From Streptomyces sp. TG1A-8 (GTDB taxonomy: Bacteria; Actinomycetota; Actinomycetes; Streptomycetales; Streptomycetaceae): DNA of 64,000 nt. Positions within the stretch are counted from its first letter, which is position 1; the number at the start of each line of letters is the position of its first letter. Below, piece after piece: positions 11,623-20,773 of the stretch. The notes under the pieces were generated by a model. It was not told the DNA's origin. It worked only from the letters and a program-made list of their open reading frames with translations, and made no database searches. Where the stretch lies: NCBI RefSeq assembly GCF_030499535.1, contig NZ_JASTLB010000001.1, positions 2,418,001 to 2,482,000 of the forward strand, read 5' to 3'. The position numbers and the translations under genes are program-made.

Positions 11623-12570
11623 ATGTCCGAGTGGTCCGTCGCCGAACCCCGGAAGCTGGCGTTCGACACCCCCGTGCGGGACCTGCACGTCCGCATCGTC
11701 GACGGAACGGTGAACGTGGTGGGCACCGACGGGGGTTCCGCCCGCCTGGAGATCGCGGACGTCGAGGGCCCGCCCCTGAGCGTGACGCACCACGACGGCA
11801 CGCTCACGGTGGCCTACGACGACCTGCCCTGGAAGGGCTTCCTGAACTGGCTCGACCGCAGGGGCCGGCGGCGCAGCGCCGTCGTCTCCCTCGCCGTCCC
11901 GGCCGGCACCCGCGTCGAGGTGGGCGTGGTCGGCGCCGGTGCGGTGGTCTCCGGCATCGGCGGCGGCTGCGTCGTCAAGGGCGTCACCGGTGACACCACG
12001 CTCGTCGGCCTCGCCGGACCGGTCCGTGCGGACACCGTGTCGGGCAGTCTGGAGGCCCAGGCCGTCACGGGCGACCTGCGGTTCCACTCGGTCTCGGGCG
12101 ATCTGACCGTCGTGGCGGGCTCGGGTCCCGTCGTGCGCGCGGAGTCCGTCAGCGGCTCCATGATCCTCGACCTGGACCCGGACGGCCCGACCGACGTCCG
12201 GCTGACCAGCGTCACCGGTGAGATCGCCATCCGCCTGCCGCACCCGGCGGACGCCGAAGTGGAGGCCAACACCGCGAGCGGCACGATCTCCCACGCCTTC
12301 GACGGCCTGCGCGTGCACGGCCAGTGGGGCGCCCACAAGGTCACCGGCCGCCTCGGCGCCGGCAACGGCAGGCTCAGGGCCACCACGGTCTCCGGCTCCA
12401 TCGCCCTGCTGCGCCGCCCACCGGCACCGGACGAGGAGGGCCCGGCCGGACGGTCACCCGGTCCGGCGGCCGGCCCGCGGACCGCCCCGGGGGATCAATC
12501 CGTCTCCGGCCGGGACTCCGGTGCCGCCCAGGCCCCGGCCGACGGCACGACCGACAAGAAGGTGCTCTGA
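11623..12570 (+). CDS. DUF4097-type beta-repeat protein
   Basis: 315 residues made mostly of short repeated beta strands of the form V..VTG.L......SG.(L/I) (about residues 85-260), the signature of DUF4097/YvlB-like proteins. These probably form a right-handed beta solenoid. There is no signal peptide or membrane span. The C-terminal 50 residues are Pro/Gly/Ala-rich and disordered. The ATG at 11623 follows GAGGAGG. The PadR gene starts 1 bp after the stop, so the two are co-transcribed. Such proteins accompany PadR or envelope-stress regulators in actinobacteria; the molecular role is unknown. Confidence 0.85.
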   Translation: MSEWSVAEPRKLAFDTPVRDLHVRIVDGTVNVVGTDGGSARLEIADVEGPPLSVTHHDGTLTVAYDDLPWKGFLNWLDRRGRRRSAVVSLAVPAGTRVEVGVVGAGAVVSGIGGGCVVKGVTGDTTLVGLAGPVRADTVSGSLEAQAVTGDLRFHSVSGDLTVVAGSGPVVRAESVSGSMILDLDPDGPTDVRLTSVTGEIAIRLPHPADAEVEANTASGTISHAFDGLRVHGQWGAHKVTGRLGAGNGRLRATTVSGSIALLRRPPAPDEEGPAGRSPGPAAGPRTAPGDQSVSGRDSGAAQAPADGTTDKKVL

Positions 12571-12571
12571 C

Positions 12572-13642
12572 ATGCCTCCCGTCTTCGCCCACGGCCGCCT
12601 GCGGCTCTACCTGCTCAAGCTGCTCGACGAGGCCCCGCGCCACGGCTACGAGGTGATCCGGCTCCTGGAGGAGCGTTTCCAGGGGCTGTACGCCCCCTCG
12701 GCGGGCACGGTCTACCCGCGCCTGGCCAAGCTGGAGGCCGAGGGCCTGGTCACCCACACCACCGAGGGCGGCCGCAAGGTGTACGCCATCACCGACGCCG
12801 GCCGGGCCGAGCTGGCGGACCGCAGCGGTGAACTGGCCGACCTGGAGCTGGAGATCCGCGAGTCGGTCGCGGAACTCGCCGCCGAGATCAGGGCCGACGT
12901 GCGCGGCGCCGCCGGCGATCTGCGGCGCGAGGTCCGCGCGGCCGCCTCCGAGGCCCGGCGGGGCGGCCCGGCGGGCGGCGGGACGGGCTTGCCGGAGGAC
13001 GGCGGCCCCGGTGACAAGGAGGCCTGGCGGGCCGCCAAGGAGGAGATGCGCCGGGTCAAGCAGGAGTGGAAGGAACAGGCCCGCCGCGCCAAGGACGAGA
13101 GCCGCCGGGCCCGCGAGGAGGCCCAGCGGGCCCGGCGCCAGGCCCAGGAGGCGCAGGCGCGGGCACGGGCCCAGGCGCAGGAGGAGATGCAGCGCATCGC
13201 CCACCGGGTCCAGGAGCGGGTGCAGGACCACTTCACCCGGGGCGACTGGCCGACGGGCATGCGCGAGGGTCTCAGCGAGCTGGCCAGGGAGCTGGGCGAG
13301 TTCGGCAAGGACCACGGGAAGGAGTTCGGCCGGGAGTGGGGCTTCGGCCGCACCGCCGAGGGCACCGGTACCCGCCCGCACACGTCCGCCCCCGCGGCCG
13401 GGCCCGAGTACTCCGCCACTGCGGAGGACTTCCCGGCCGGGTTCGCGCCGTCCTGGGCCCACGAGGAGAGCACCGGCGACCCGGCCCGCGACCTGGACCG
13501 CCTCCTCGACCGCTTCCGCGACGACATCCGCGACGCGGCACGCGACCACGGCGTCACCGCCGACCAGCTCCGCGACGCCCGCGGTCACCTGTCCACGGCG
13601 GCGGCCCGCATCGGCGCGATACTCCGCGGCCCGAAGGTCTGA
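12572..13642 (+). CDS. PadR-family regulator with a long coiled-coil extension
   Basis: 356 residues. Residues 1-90 form the PadR winged helix (LYLLKLLDEAPRHGYEVIRLLEERF, SAGTVYPRLAKLEAEGLV, KVYAITDAGR). Unlike usual PadR proteins (100-200 residues), it continues with a highly charged Arg/Glu/Ala helix (about 150-230, nearly pure heptads of KEEMRR, RREAR type), then a glycine-rich linker and a C-terminal helical region (DPARDLDRLLDRFRDDIRDAARDHG). The extension probably mediates oligomerisation or partner binding. It is coupled to the upstream DUF4097 gene and likely represses its own operon through the palindrome at 11553. The ligand is unknown. Confidence 0.88.
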   Translation: MPPVFAHGRLRLYLLKLLDEAPRHGYEVIRLLEERFQGLYAPSAGTVYPRLAKLEAEGLVTHTTEGGRKVYAITDAGRAELADRSGELADLELEIRESVAELAAEIRADVRGAAGDLRREVRAAASEARRGGPAGGGTGLPEDGGPGDKEAWRAAKEEMRRVKQEWKEQARRAKDESRRAREEAQRARRQAQEAQARARAQAQEEMQRIAHRVQERVQDHFTRGDWPTGMREGLSELARELGEFGKDHGKEFGREWGFGRTAEGTGTRPHTSAPAAGPEYSATAEDFPAGFAPSWAHEESTGDPARDLDRLLDRFRDDIRDAARDHGVTADQLRDARGHLSTAAARIGAILRGPKV

Positions 13643-13676
13643 CGGACGGCGGGCCCGGCCGCCCCGCCCGCACGGC

Positions 13677-13704
13677 GCGCCCCCCGGACCGGCCCGGGGG
13701 GCGC
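13677..13704. terminator. Terminator between the PadR gene and the convergent oxidoreductase gene
   Basis: 11-bp arms GCGCCCCCCGG (13677-13687) and CCGGGGGGCGC (13694-13704) with a 6-nt loop, 35 bp after the PadR stop and 65 bp before the end of the convergent gene. Confidence 0.7.
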
Positions 13705-13768
13705 GGTGCCGGGCGGGAGGCGGCCCCGCGCGCTTCCGGACGGGAGGCGGCCGCGTCGCCGCCCCGCC

Positions 13769-14734
13769 TCAGCCGTTCGTCAGCACGATCTTGCCGAAGT
13801 GCTCGCCGGACGCGAGGCGCTCGAAGCCCTCGCGGGCCCGGTCGAGGGGCAGCCCCTCGTCGATGACGGGGCGCACACCGGTCGCGGCGCAGAAGGCGAG
13901 CAGGTCCTCCAGCTCCTCCTTGGTGCCCATGGTGGAGCCGACGACCTTCAGCTCCAGGAAGAAGATCCGGGTCAGCTCGGCGTGCGAGGGCCGGTCACCG
14001 CTGGTGGCGCCGGAGATGACGACGGTGCCACCGGGCCGCAGGGACTTCACCGAGTGGGACCAGGTGGCGGCGCCCACGGTCTCGATGACGGCGTCCACCC
14101 GCTGGGGCAGCCGGGCCCCCGGCTCCACCGCCTCCACCGCTCCCAGCTCCAGGGCCCGCCTGCGCTTGGCCTCGTCCCGGCTGGTGGCGAAGACGCGCAG
14201 GCCGGCCGCCTTGCCGAGCACGATCGCGGCCGTGGCGACACCGCCGCCCGCGCCCTGGACGAGGACCGAGTCGCCGGGGCGCACCCCGGCGTTGGTGAAC
14301 AGCATCCGGTACGCCGTCAGCCAGGCGGTCGGCAGGCAGGCGGCCTCGGCGAAGGACAGTTCCCGGGGCTTGGGCAGGATGTTCCAGGTGGGCACGGCGA
14401 CCTGCTCGGCGAAGGTGCCCTGGTAGCGCTCGGTGAGGATGGAGCGGGGCTCGTCGGGGCCGACGCCGTGGCCGGTCTGCCCGATGACGGAGTGCAGGAC
14501 GACCTCGTTGCCGTCCTGGTCGATTCCGGCGGCGTCGCAGCCGAGGATCATCGGCAGCCGTTCCTCCGGCAGTCCGACGCCCCGCAGGGACCAGAGATCG
14601 TGGTGGTTGAGGGAGGCGGCCCGCATGGTGACGGTGCTCCAGCCGGGTCGGGCCCCGGGAGCCGGACGTTCCCCCGACTCAAGGCCGGTGAGCGGCTGGT
14701 CGCGGTCGATTCGGGCGGCGTAGACAGCGAACAT
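13769..14734 (-). CDS. Zinc-type alcohol dehydrogenase-like / quinone oxidoreductase (MDR family)
   Basis: 321-residue medium-chain dehydrogenase/reductase. The N-terminal GroES-like domain (LNHHDLWSLRGVG) is followed by a Rossmann fold with VLVQGAGGGVATAAIVLGKAAG (about residues 155-175) for NAD(P)H. It lacks the Cys ligands of the structural zinc lobe, so it belongs with the zinc-independent quinone-oxidoreductase-like branch. The ATG at 14734 fits family alignments better than the longer open frame. It is a single gene between two convergent-type hairpins. The substrate is unknown. Confidence 0.85.
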   Translation of the reverse strand: MFAVYAARIDRDQPLTGLESGERPAPGARPGWSTVTMRAASLNHHDLWSLRGVGLPEERLPMILGCDAAGIDQDGNEVVLHSVIGQTGHGVGPDEPRSILTERYQGTFAEQVAVPTWNILPKPRELSFAEAACLPTAWLTAYRMLFTNAGVRPGDSVLVQGAGGGVATAAIVLGKAAGLRVFATSRDEAKRRRALELGAVEAVEPGARLPQRVDAVIETVGAATWSHSVKSLRPGGTVVISGATSGDRPSHAELTRIFFLELKVVGSTMGTKEELEDLLAFCAATGVRPVIDEGLPLDRAREGFERLASGEHFGKIVLTNG

Positions 14735-14883
14735 GCGCTTGACGATAGGTCCGCCGCACGGCCGACGGAACCAGGGGGGTCTGTGACACATGCCCTCTTG
14801 CGCGGGGGCGTCCGTGCGGCGCAGCCGGACACCGGAGGGCCTGGAGGACGTCATCGCCCGCGCGACGGCCGGCGGGGAGAAGA

Positions 14884-14911
14884 ACGGCCCCGCCCGGACG
14901 GGCGGGGCCGT
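14884..14911 (-). terminator. Terminator of the malic enzyme gene
   Basis: 13-bp perfect arms (ACGGCCCCGCCCG / CGGGCGGGGCCGT) at 14884-14896 and 14899-14911, 12 bp beyond the malic enzyme stop. Confidence 0.75.
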
Positions 14912-14922
14912 GCGGCGCGGCG

Positions 14923-16146
14923 TCAGCGCCGGGCGACGCCCTCGGCCCGGGCGGCGGCGGCGACCGCCGCGGTGACGGCCGGGGCGACCCGCTCGTCGAA
15001 CGGCGACGGGATCACGTAGTCCGCGGCGAGGTCGTCACCGACCACCGCGGCCAGCGCCTCGGCGGCGGCGATCTTCATCCCCTCGGTGATCCGCGTGGCC
15101 CGCACCTGCAGCGCGCCCGCGAAGATGCCGGGGAAGGCCAGCACGTTGTTGATCTGGTTCGGGAAGTCCGAGCGCCCGGTGGCGACGACCGCCGCGTGCC
15201 TGTGGGCGACCTCCGGGTGCACCTCGGGGTTCGGGTTGGCCATCGCGAACACGAAGGCACCCTCCGCCATGGAGGCCACGGCCGCCTCGGCGACCGTACC
15301 GCCGGAGACCCCGATGAAGACGTCCGCGCCCGCGAGGGCGTCCTCCAGCGAGCCGGTGAGGCCCGCCTTGTTGGTGAAGGAGGCCAGCTGCCGCTTGACC
15401 GGGTTCAGGTCCTCCCGGCCGGCCGACACGACGCCCTTGCGGTCCGCCACCGCCACGTCCCCGATGCCGGCCTCGACCAGCATCTTGGCGATGGCGACAC
15501 CGGCCGCGCCGGCGCCCGAGATGACGGCCCGCAGCTGCCCGATCTCACGCCGGCTCAGCCGGGCGGCGTTCCGGAGCGCCGCGAGCGTCACCACGGCCGT
15601 GCCGTGCTGGTCGTCGTGGAAGACCGGGATGTCGAGGCGCTCCTGCAGCCGGCGCTCGATCTCGAAGCACCGGGGCGCCGAGATGTCCTCCAGGTTCACT
15701 CCGCCGAAGGAGGGAGCGAGCCGGACCACGGTCTCCACGATGTCGTCGACGTCCGTGCAGTCGAGCGCGATCGGCACCGCGTCGACACCGCCGAACTGCT
15801 TGAAGAGGATCGCCTTGCCCTCCATCACGGGGAGGGAGGCCCGGGGACCGATGTCCCCGAGCCCGAGCACCGCCGTGCCGTCGGTGACGACGGCGACCAC
15901 GGAGGACTTCCACGTGTAATCGTTGACCAGCTCGGGCTGCTCCGCGATCGCGGAGCACACGCGCGCGACGCCGGGCGTGTACGCGAGGGAAAGGTCGTCC
16001 TTGTCACGGACCGGCACGGTGGCCTGCACGGCCATCTTGCCGCCACGGTGCAGCGCGAACACCGGATCGAAGGAATCGAGGGGCTCGGCCCCGCCGTCCC
16101 GGTCCGCTTTGCTGTCGCTGCGAGGATTGACGATCTCCGCTGCCAC
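14923..16146 (-). CDS. Malic enzyme (oxaloacetate-decarboxylating)
   Basis: 407 residues; converts malate to pyruvate and CO2 with NAD(P)H formation, linking the TCA cycle to acetyl-CoA and reductant supply. The malic domain is visible in LSLAYTPGVARVCSAI and LGLGDIGPRASLPVMEGKA; the NAD(P) domain carries ISGAGAAGVAIAKML (about residues 185-200). It belongs to the short bacterial type without a phosphotransacetylase domain. From the S. coelicolor neighbourhood I recall the NADP-dependent enzyme at this locus, but cofactor preference cannot be fixed from sequence alone. Start GTG at 16146 with AAGGGG 10 bp upstream. Confidence 0.93.
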   Translation of the reverse strand: MAAEIVNPRSDSKADRDGGAEPLDSFDPVFALHRGGKMAVQATVPVRDKDDLSLAYTPGVARVCSAIAEQPELVNDYTWKSSVVAVVTDGTAVLGLGDIGPRASLPVMEGKAILFKQFGGVDAVPIALDCTDVDDIVETVVRLAPSFGGVNLEDISAPRCFEIERRLQERLDIPVFHDDQHGTAVVTLAALRNAARLSRREIGQLRAVISGAGAAGVAIAKMLVEAGIGDVAVADRKGVVSAGREDLNPVKRQLASFTNKAGLTGSLEDALAGADVFIGVSGGTVAEAAVASMAEGAFVFAMANPNPEVHPEVAHRHAAVVATGRSDFPNQINNVLAFPGIFAGALQVRATRITEGMKIAAAEALAAVVGDDLAADYVIPSPFDERVAPAVTAAVAAAARAEGVARR

Positions 16147-16715
16147 TTTGTTTTACCCCTTAGGTGTGCATGGTTTGAGGGTCGACCACTCCTGGTGAGG
16201 GGTGGGCGGGCACCGCGCAAGACCCGATTGCTGATACGTACGGGCGCATACGCGACGGGCGCGCCGCACACGCGCCCTGAGCCCCGGATGAGGGGTGTAA
16301 AGAACCTTCTTACCGGACGGACGGTGCTCGCGACGAGTCCATTAGGTGCAAGGTCACATCTCGGTACCAGGAAGCCACAGACGGATGACGCGCGGCTGAC
16401 GGGGACGGTCGCGGCCGTCCGCAAGAGGTTCGGGAGGTGGGAAAAACCACGTCGCCGCCCGCCCGCATCGTGAGACACGGCGAAGATTTTCCGGTCCGCG
16501 CCCCGACTTCCCGCAGATGATTCGGGGCGATGGACCGGGGATGTACCGACCTGATGCGGTTCAGGGGTCGCCCGTTATCCGATTTTGACATAAGCGCGCC
16601 CCTGAATGGCGTAGCCCGAATGGCAAGATGCCGTAAACCCACGAGGTCGCGACACCCGAAAGTGTGTGTTTCCGTCGACCCATCGGCAACTTTCGCATCC
16701 GCCGGAGGAACCACG
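16147..16715. other. 569-bp divergent intergenic region
   Basis: No gene was recognised. The region holds the promoters of the malic enzyme (minus) and the ABC transporter operon (plus). A perfect TTGACA hexamer is at 16585-16590; a matching -10 is not obvious. The stretch around 16560-16640 is AT-richer than its surroundings. No operator was assigned. Confidence 0.5.
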
Positions 16716-17675
16716 ATGACCGCAAGCTCCACCCGTCGTACGACCGCCGCGCACTCCCGGCTAGCAGCGGTCGGTGCGATCGCGGTCGCAGGCGCCCTGC
16801 TGCTCACCGGTTGCGGTGACCAGACCAAGGACAAGGACAGTGGCTCCGGCAGCGCCTCCAGCAGCAACGCCCCCCTGGCCGACAAGCTCCCCCGGGCGAT
16901 CCGCGACAAGGGCGAGATCAGAGTCGGCTCGGACATCGCCTACGCCCCGGTGGAGTTCAAGGACTCCGCCGGCAAGGTGAGCGGCCTCGACCCCGACCTC
17001 GCGGCGGCCATGGGCAAGCAGCTCGGCGTGCGGCTCACGTTCGAGAACGGCACCTTCGACGCCCTGCTCACCGGTCTGCGCTCGGGCCGCTACGACATGG
17101 CGATGTCGGCGATGACGGACAACAAGAACCGCCAGCAGGGCATCGACCCGGACACCGGCAAGAAGGTCGGCGAGGGCGTCGACTTCGTCGACTACCTGAC
17201 CGCCGGTGTCTCGATCTACACCCGCAAGGGTGACACCAAGGGCATCGCGTCCTGGGCGGACCTGTGCGGCCGGAAGCTCGCCGTCGAGCGCGGCACCGTC
17301 TCGGAGGACCTGGCCAAGCAGGAGGCCAAGAAGTGTCCGAGCGGCAAGAAGCTGGCCATCGAGGCGTTCGACGACGACCAGCAGTCCCAGACCCGGCTGC
17401 GTTCGGGCGGCGTGGACGCGGCCTCCTCCGACTTCCCGGTCGCCGCGTACGCGGTGAAGACCTCCGGCGGCGGCAAGGACTTCGAGATCGTCGGCGACCA
17501 GGTCGAGGCGGCGCCGTACGGCATCGCGGTGGCCAAGAAGGACACGCAGCTGCGCGACGCCCTGAAGGCCGCGATGGACGCCGTCATCAAGAACGGCGAG
17601 TACGAGAAGATCCTCGAGAAGTGGGGCGCCGAGGACGGCGCCGTCAAGGAGTCCACCGTCAACGGCGGCAAGTGA
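16716..17675 (+). CDS. Amino-acid ABC transporter, substrate-binding lipoprotein
   Basis: 319-residue extracellular binding lipoprotein. A lipoprotein signal ends in the lipobox LLTGC (Cys near residue 31), then a Ser/Gly linker. The rest is a family 3 solute-binding fold for polar amino acids (IRVGSDIAYAPVEFKDSAGKVSGLDPDLAAAMGKQLG; the TFDALLTGLRSGRYDM strand-helix). Start ATG at 16716 with GGAGGA 7 bp upstream. First gene of a three-gene importer operon; the permease starts 35 bp after the stop. The ligand is probably a polar or charged amino acid but is not determined. Confidence 0.92.
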   Translation: MTASSTRRTTAAHSRLAAVGAIAVAGALLLTGCGDQTKDKDSGSGSASSSNAPLADKLPRAIRDKGEIRVGSDIAYAPVEFKDSAGKVSGLDPDLAAAMGKQLGVRLTFENGTFDALLTGLRSGRYDMAMSAMTDNKNRQQGIDPDTGKKVGEGVDFVDYLTAGVSIYTRKGDTKGIASWADLCGRKLAVERGTVSEDLAKQEAKKCPSGKKLAIEAFDDDQQSQTRLRSGGVDAASSDFPVAAYAVKTSGGGKDFEIVGDQVEAAPYGIAVAKKDTQLRDALKAAMDAVIKNGEYEKILEKWGAEDGAVKESTVNGGK

Positions 17676-17710
17676 CCCGCGCAGACAGCGGCCGCTGAGA
17701 GGCAACACCC

Positions 17711-18646
17711 GTGACTGACATACACAAGACGGCCGGGGAGCAGCACACTCCCCCGGCCGGCCCGGAGGCCATCAGAGCCGTCCCGGTCCGGCACTACGGA
17801 CGCTACGTCTCCGCCGTCATCGCCATCGCCCTCCTCCTGGCGATCATCTACGCGTTCGGCCAGGGCAAGATCAACTGGCACGCGGTCCCGGACTACTTCT
17901 TCGACCACCGGATCATGCAGGGCGTCGGCAAGACGCTCCTGCTGACCGTGCTGTCGATGCTGATCGGCATCGTCGGCGGCGTCGTCCTCGCGGTGATGCG
18001 GCTGTCGAAGAACCCGGTGACCTCGTCGATCTCCTGGTTCTACATCTGGTTCTTCCGCGGCACCCCGGTGCTGGTGCAGCTGTTCCTGTGGTTCAACCTG
18101 GGCCTGGTCTTCGAGTACATCAACCTGGGCCCGATCTACAAGAACTACTGGTCGGACTTCATGACGCCGCTGCTGACGGCGCTGCTCGGCCTCGGGCTGA
18201 ACGAGGCCGCGTACATGGCCGAGATCTGCCGGGCCGGCCTGCTCGCGGTGGACGAGGGCCAGACCGAGGCCGCGCACGCCCTGGGCATGAGCCACGGCAG
18301 GACGCTGCGCCGGGTGGTCATCCCGCAGGCGATGCGTGTGATCGTGCCGCCGACGGGCAACGAGGTGATCAACATGCTGAAGACGACCTCGCTCGTGGCG
18401 GCCGTCCAGTATCCCGAGCTGTTCCGCTACGCACAGGACATCGGCCAGAACTCCGGTGCCCCGGTGGAGATGTACTTCCTCGCCGCGGCCTGGTACCTGA
18501 TCATGACCTCGGTGCTGAGCGTGGGCCAGTACTACATCGAGCGCTACTACGCACGGGGCTCCAGCCGACAGCTGCCGCCGACGCCGTGGCAGAAGGTGAA
18601 GACGAACATGCTCTCCCTGGGCCGGCCGAAGGGAGGCCTGGCATGA
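17711..18646 (+). CDS. Amino-acid ABC transporter permease (HisMQ type)
   Basis: 311-residue inner membrane permease. Several hydrophobic spans start with the helix after residue 34 ([18 protein letters not shown]). The coupling EAA loop is readable as [24 protein letters not shown], where the ATPase docks. A single permease gene implies a homodimer. Start GTG at 17711; the stop overlaps the ATPase start (ATGA). Its N-terminal cytoplasmic extension of about 35 residues is longer than in E. coli HisM. Confidence 0.92.
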   Translation: MTDIHKTAGEQHTPPAGPEAIRAVPVRHYGRYVSAVIAIALLLAIIYAFGQGKINWHAVPDYFFDHRIMQGVGKTLLLTVLSMLIGIVGGVVLAVMRLSKNPVTSSISWFYIWFFRGTPVLVQLFLWFNLGLVFEYINLGPIYKNYWSDFMTPLLTALLGLGLNEAAYMAEICRAGLLAVDEGQTEAAHALGMSHGRTLRRVVIPQAMRVIVPPTGNEVINMLKTTSLVAAVQYPELFRYAQDIGQNSGAPVEMYFLAAAWYLIMTSVLSVGQYYIERYYARGSSRQLPPTPWQKVKTNMLSLGRPKGGLA

Positions 18647-19446
18647 CAGGCGGACTGGGCAAGGGCGGCACCGTCCCCGCGGGGACGGTGCCGATGGTCA
18701 AGGCCGAGGGCGTCCACAAGTCCTTCGGGCCCGTCGAGGTGCTCAGGGGCATCGACCTGGAGGTGAGGTCGGGCGAGGTGTTCTGCCTGATCGGCCCCTC
18801 CGGTTCCGGCAAGAGCACGTTCCTGCGGTGCATCAACCACCTGGAGAAGGTCAACGCCGGGCGGCTGTACGTCGACGGCGAGCTGGTCGGCTACCGCCAG
18901 AAGGGCGACAAGCTGTACGAGCTGAAGGACAGCGAGGTCGCGCTCAAGCGCCGGGACATCGGCATGGTCTTCCAGCGCTTCAACCTGTTCCCGCACATGA
19001 CGGCCGTGGAGAACGTCATGGAGGCTCCCGTCCAGGTCAAGGGCGTCAGCAGGGCGGAGGCCCGGGAGCGGGCGCTGCAGCTGCTGGACCGGGTGGGCCT
19101 GGCCGACAAGTCGGGCAACTACCCCTCCCAGCTCTCCGGCGGCCAGCAGCAGCGGGTGGCCATCGCGCGGGCCCTGGCGATGGACCCGAAGCTGATGCTG
19201 TTCGACGAGCCGACCTCGGCCCTGGACCCGGAGCTGGTCGGCGACGTCCTGGACGTCATGCGCGACCTCGCCGAGTCCGGCATGACGATGGTCGTCGTCA
19301 CCCATGAGATGGGCTTCGCCCGCGAGGTGGGCGACAGCCTGGTGTTCATGGACGGCGGTGTGGTGGTCGAGTCCGGCCACCCGCGGGACGTCCTGACGAA
19401 CCCGCAGCACGAGCGGACGCAGTCGTTCCTGTCCAAGGTGCTCTGA
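18643..19446 (+). CDS. Amino-acid ABC transporter ATP-binding protein
   Basis: 267-residue ATPase that powers the preceding permease. Walker [11 protein letters not shown]-loop [10 protein letters not shown], signature LSGGQQQR, Walker B LMLFDEP, D-loop SALDPE and switch His in VTHEMGFA are all intact. The first 20 residues are a Gly-rich extension; MVKAEGV could be an alternative start. Translationally coupled to the permease, and followed at once by a very strong terminator that closes the operon. Confidence 0.95.
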   Translation: MTGGLGKGGTVPAGTVPMVKAEGVHKSFGPVEVLRGIDLEVRSGEVFCLIGPSGSGKSTFLRCINHLEKVNAGRLYVDGELVGYRQKGDKLYELKDSEVALKRRDIGMVFQRFNLFPHMTAVENVMEAPVQVKGVSRAEARERALQLLDRVGLADKSGNYPSQLSGGQQQRVAIARALAMDPKLMLFDEPTSALDPELVGDVLDVMRDLAESGMTMVVVTHEMGFAREVGDSLVFMDGGVVVESGHPRDVLTNPQHERTQSFLSKVL

Positions 19447-19452
19447 GCGGTC

Positions 19453-19493
19453 CCCGAAGGGGCGGTACGGCCCGGCCGTACCGCCCCTTCGGG
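19453..19493 (+). terminator. Terminator of the amino-acid transporter operon
   Basis: 18-bp perfect stem (19453-19470 with 19476-19493) and a 5-nt loop, starting 6 bp after the ATPase stop. Confidence 0.85.
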
Positions 19494-19551
19494 CTGCCGC
19501 ACCCCGGCGGGCCCCCGCCCCGCACGCACCCGTAATACCCTGGAGGGACAA

Positions 19552-19633
19552 CCGGCCGTTACCCGGATTCCCCCGGCCGTTGCCCGGTTCCCCTCCCCGT
19601 CCGCAGACCCGATCTCCCCGTCCGCAGACCCGA
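19552..19633. repeat. Two consecutive pairs of ~21-bp tandem repeats
   Basis: A first pair (CCGGCCGTTACCCGGATTCC at 19552-19571 and a near copy at 19573-19592) is followed directly by a second, perfect pair (CTCCCCGTCCGCAGACCCGA at 19593-19612 and 19614-19633). All four units are 20-21 bp. They fill the leader of the CGNR gene, ending 27 bp before its start. Confidence 0.8.
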
Positions 19634-19660
19634 CCCACGAGCGCCCCACAAGGACCCCCG

Positions 19661-20290
19661 GTGGAACTGGCCTATTACTCGGATTACGCCGTCCGGCTCG
19701 TCAACAGCGAGGAACCGGTCCGGGGCAGGGACCAGCTGACCTCGGTCGAGGCCGTCCGCGTCCTCTTCGGGGACAACGCGTCGGCGGCCCGCCGCGCCAC
19801 CGACGCCGACGTCACCCGCTTCCGCTCGGTCCGGGCCCGGCTGCGCGCGGTCTTCGAGGCGGCCGACCAGGGCGACGAGACGCTGGCCGTGGACCTGCTG
19901 AACTCCCTGCTGCTGGAGTTCCCGGTGAGCCCGCAGATCTCCGGCCACGACTTCCGGGACGAGGACGGCCGGCCGCTGTGGCACATGCACCTGGCCGACC
20001 ACCCCTCCAACGCCACCGCCGGCTACGCGGCCATCGCGACGATGGGCCTGGCCTTCCACCTCACCGAGTACGGTGTCGACCGCCTGGGCCTGTGCGAGGC
20101 GCCCCCCTGCCGCAACGCCTACCTGGACACCTCCACCAACCGCTCCCGACGCTACTGTTCCGACCGCTGCGCCACCCGCGCCAACGTGGCCGCCTACCGG
20201 GCCCGCAAGCGCCTGGCGGCCGACCGGTCGGCGAACAGGGGCCTGGCGGCCGACAGCGCCCAGCGGGCGAACGCCAGCGGCGAACGCTGA
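19661..20290 (+). CDS. CGNR zinc-finger regulator (ABATE domain)
   Basis: 209 residues. The N-terminal part is an ABATE-type domain (VNSEEPVRGRDQLTSVEAV). The C-terminal CGNR zinc finger is readable from CEAPPCRNAYLDTSTN to RRYCSDRCATRANVAAYR, with four Cys ligands and a basic helix for DNA contact. The GTG at 19661 with AAGGA 7 bp upstream is preferred over an earlier in-frame ATG, which lies in tandem repeats. Its last 97 bp overlap the convergent sodX gene. Target genes are unknown; many family members act in metabolic switches in actinobacteria. Confidence 0.85.
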   Translation: MELAYYSDYAVRLVNSEEPVRGRDQLTSVEAVRVLFGDNASAARRATDADVTRFRSVRARLRAVFEAADQGDETLAVDLLNSLLLEFPVSPQISGHDFRDEDGRPLWHMHLADHPSNATAGYAAIATMGLAFHLTEYGVDRLGLCEAPPCRNAYLDTSTNRSRRYCSDRCATRANVAAYRARKRLAADRSANRGLAADSAQRANASGER

Positions 20291-20628
20291 CCGGCCCTGA
20301 GCGGCCGGTAGCGCAGCCGCGCCCGCCCGAGGATCAGCTCCTCGGGCACGACCCCGTAGTCCGTGCTGTCCCCGCCCGCGTACGGGTTGTCCCCGAGCAC
20401 CCACCAGCCGCCCCCGCGCCGCTCCACGGCCCGCTTGACGACCAGCAGGTCCTGCTGGAACGGATGACGCAGGACGACCACGTCCCCGGGCCTGATCGCG
20501 GCCCCGTACTGCAGCAGCAGCCGGTCCCCGTGGCGCAGCGTGGGCACCATGGACGGCCCCGTCACCTCGGCCAGCCCGAAGGGCGCCCCGGCCCTGCCCC
20601 GCTCGGAGTCCTGCGACAGCTCCGGCAT
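20194..20628 (-). CDS. sodX: Nickel superoxide dismutase maturation protease
   Basis: 144-residue S26 signal-peptidase-like protease that removes the SodN leader so that His1 of the mature enzyme can bind nickel. The catalytic Ser is in VTGPSMVPTL and the Lys in LLVVKRAVER; the substrate box GDNPYAGGDSTDYG is also present. There is no membrane anchor, as in other SodX proteins. Start ATG at 20628 behind GAGGTGG. Divergent from sodN across 145 bp, the usual arrangement. Its C-terminal 32 codons overlap the convergent CGNR gene. Confidence 0.9.
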   Translation of the reverse strand: MPELSQDSERGRAGAPFGLAEVTGPSMVPTLRHGDRLLLQYGAAIRPGDVVVLRHPFQQDLLVVKRAVERRGGGWWVLGDNPYAGGDSTDYGVVPEELILGRARLRYRPLRAGQRSPLAFARWALSAARPLFADRSAARRLRAR

Positions 20629-20773
20629 CCCCGCCACCTCCCCGGTCCGTTCCTCCACCAGTTTCAGTCTGACCCCGGAGTTTTGTCCCAAGCCCCAGGG
20701 GGCACCGACGAAAACACGTCCTCCAGGGAGTAATCTCGCACCTGAGAAGACGATCACGAGGAAGGAATGCTCC

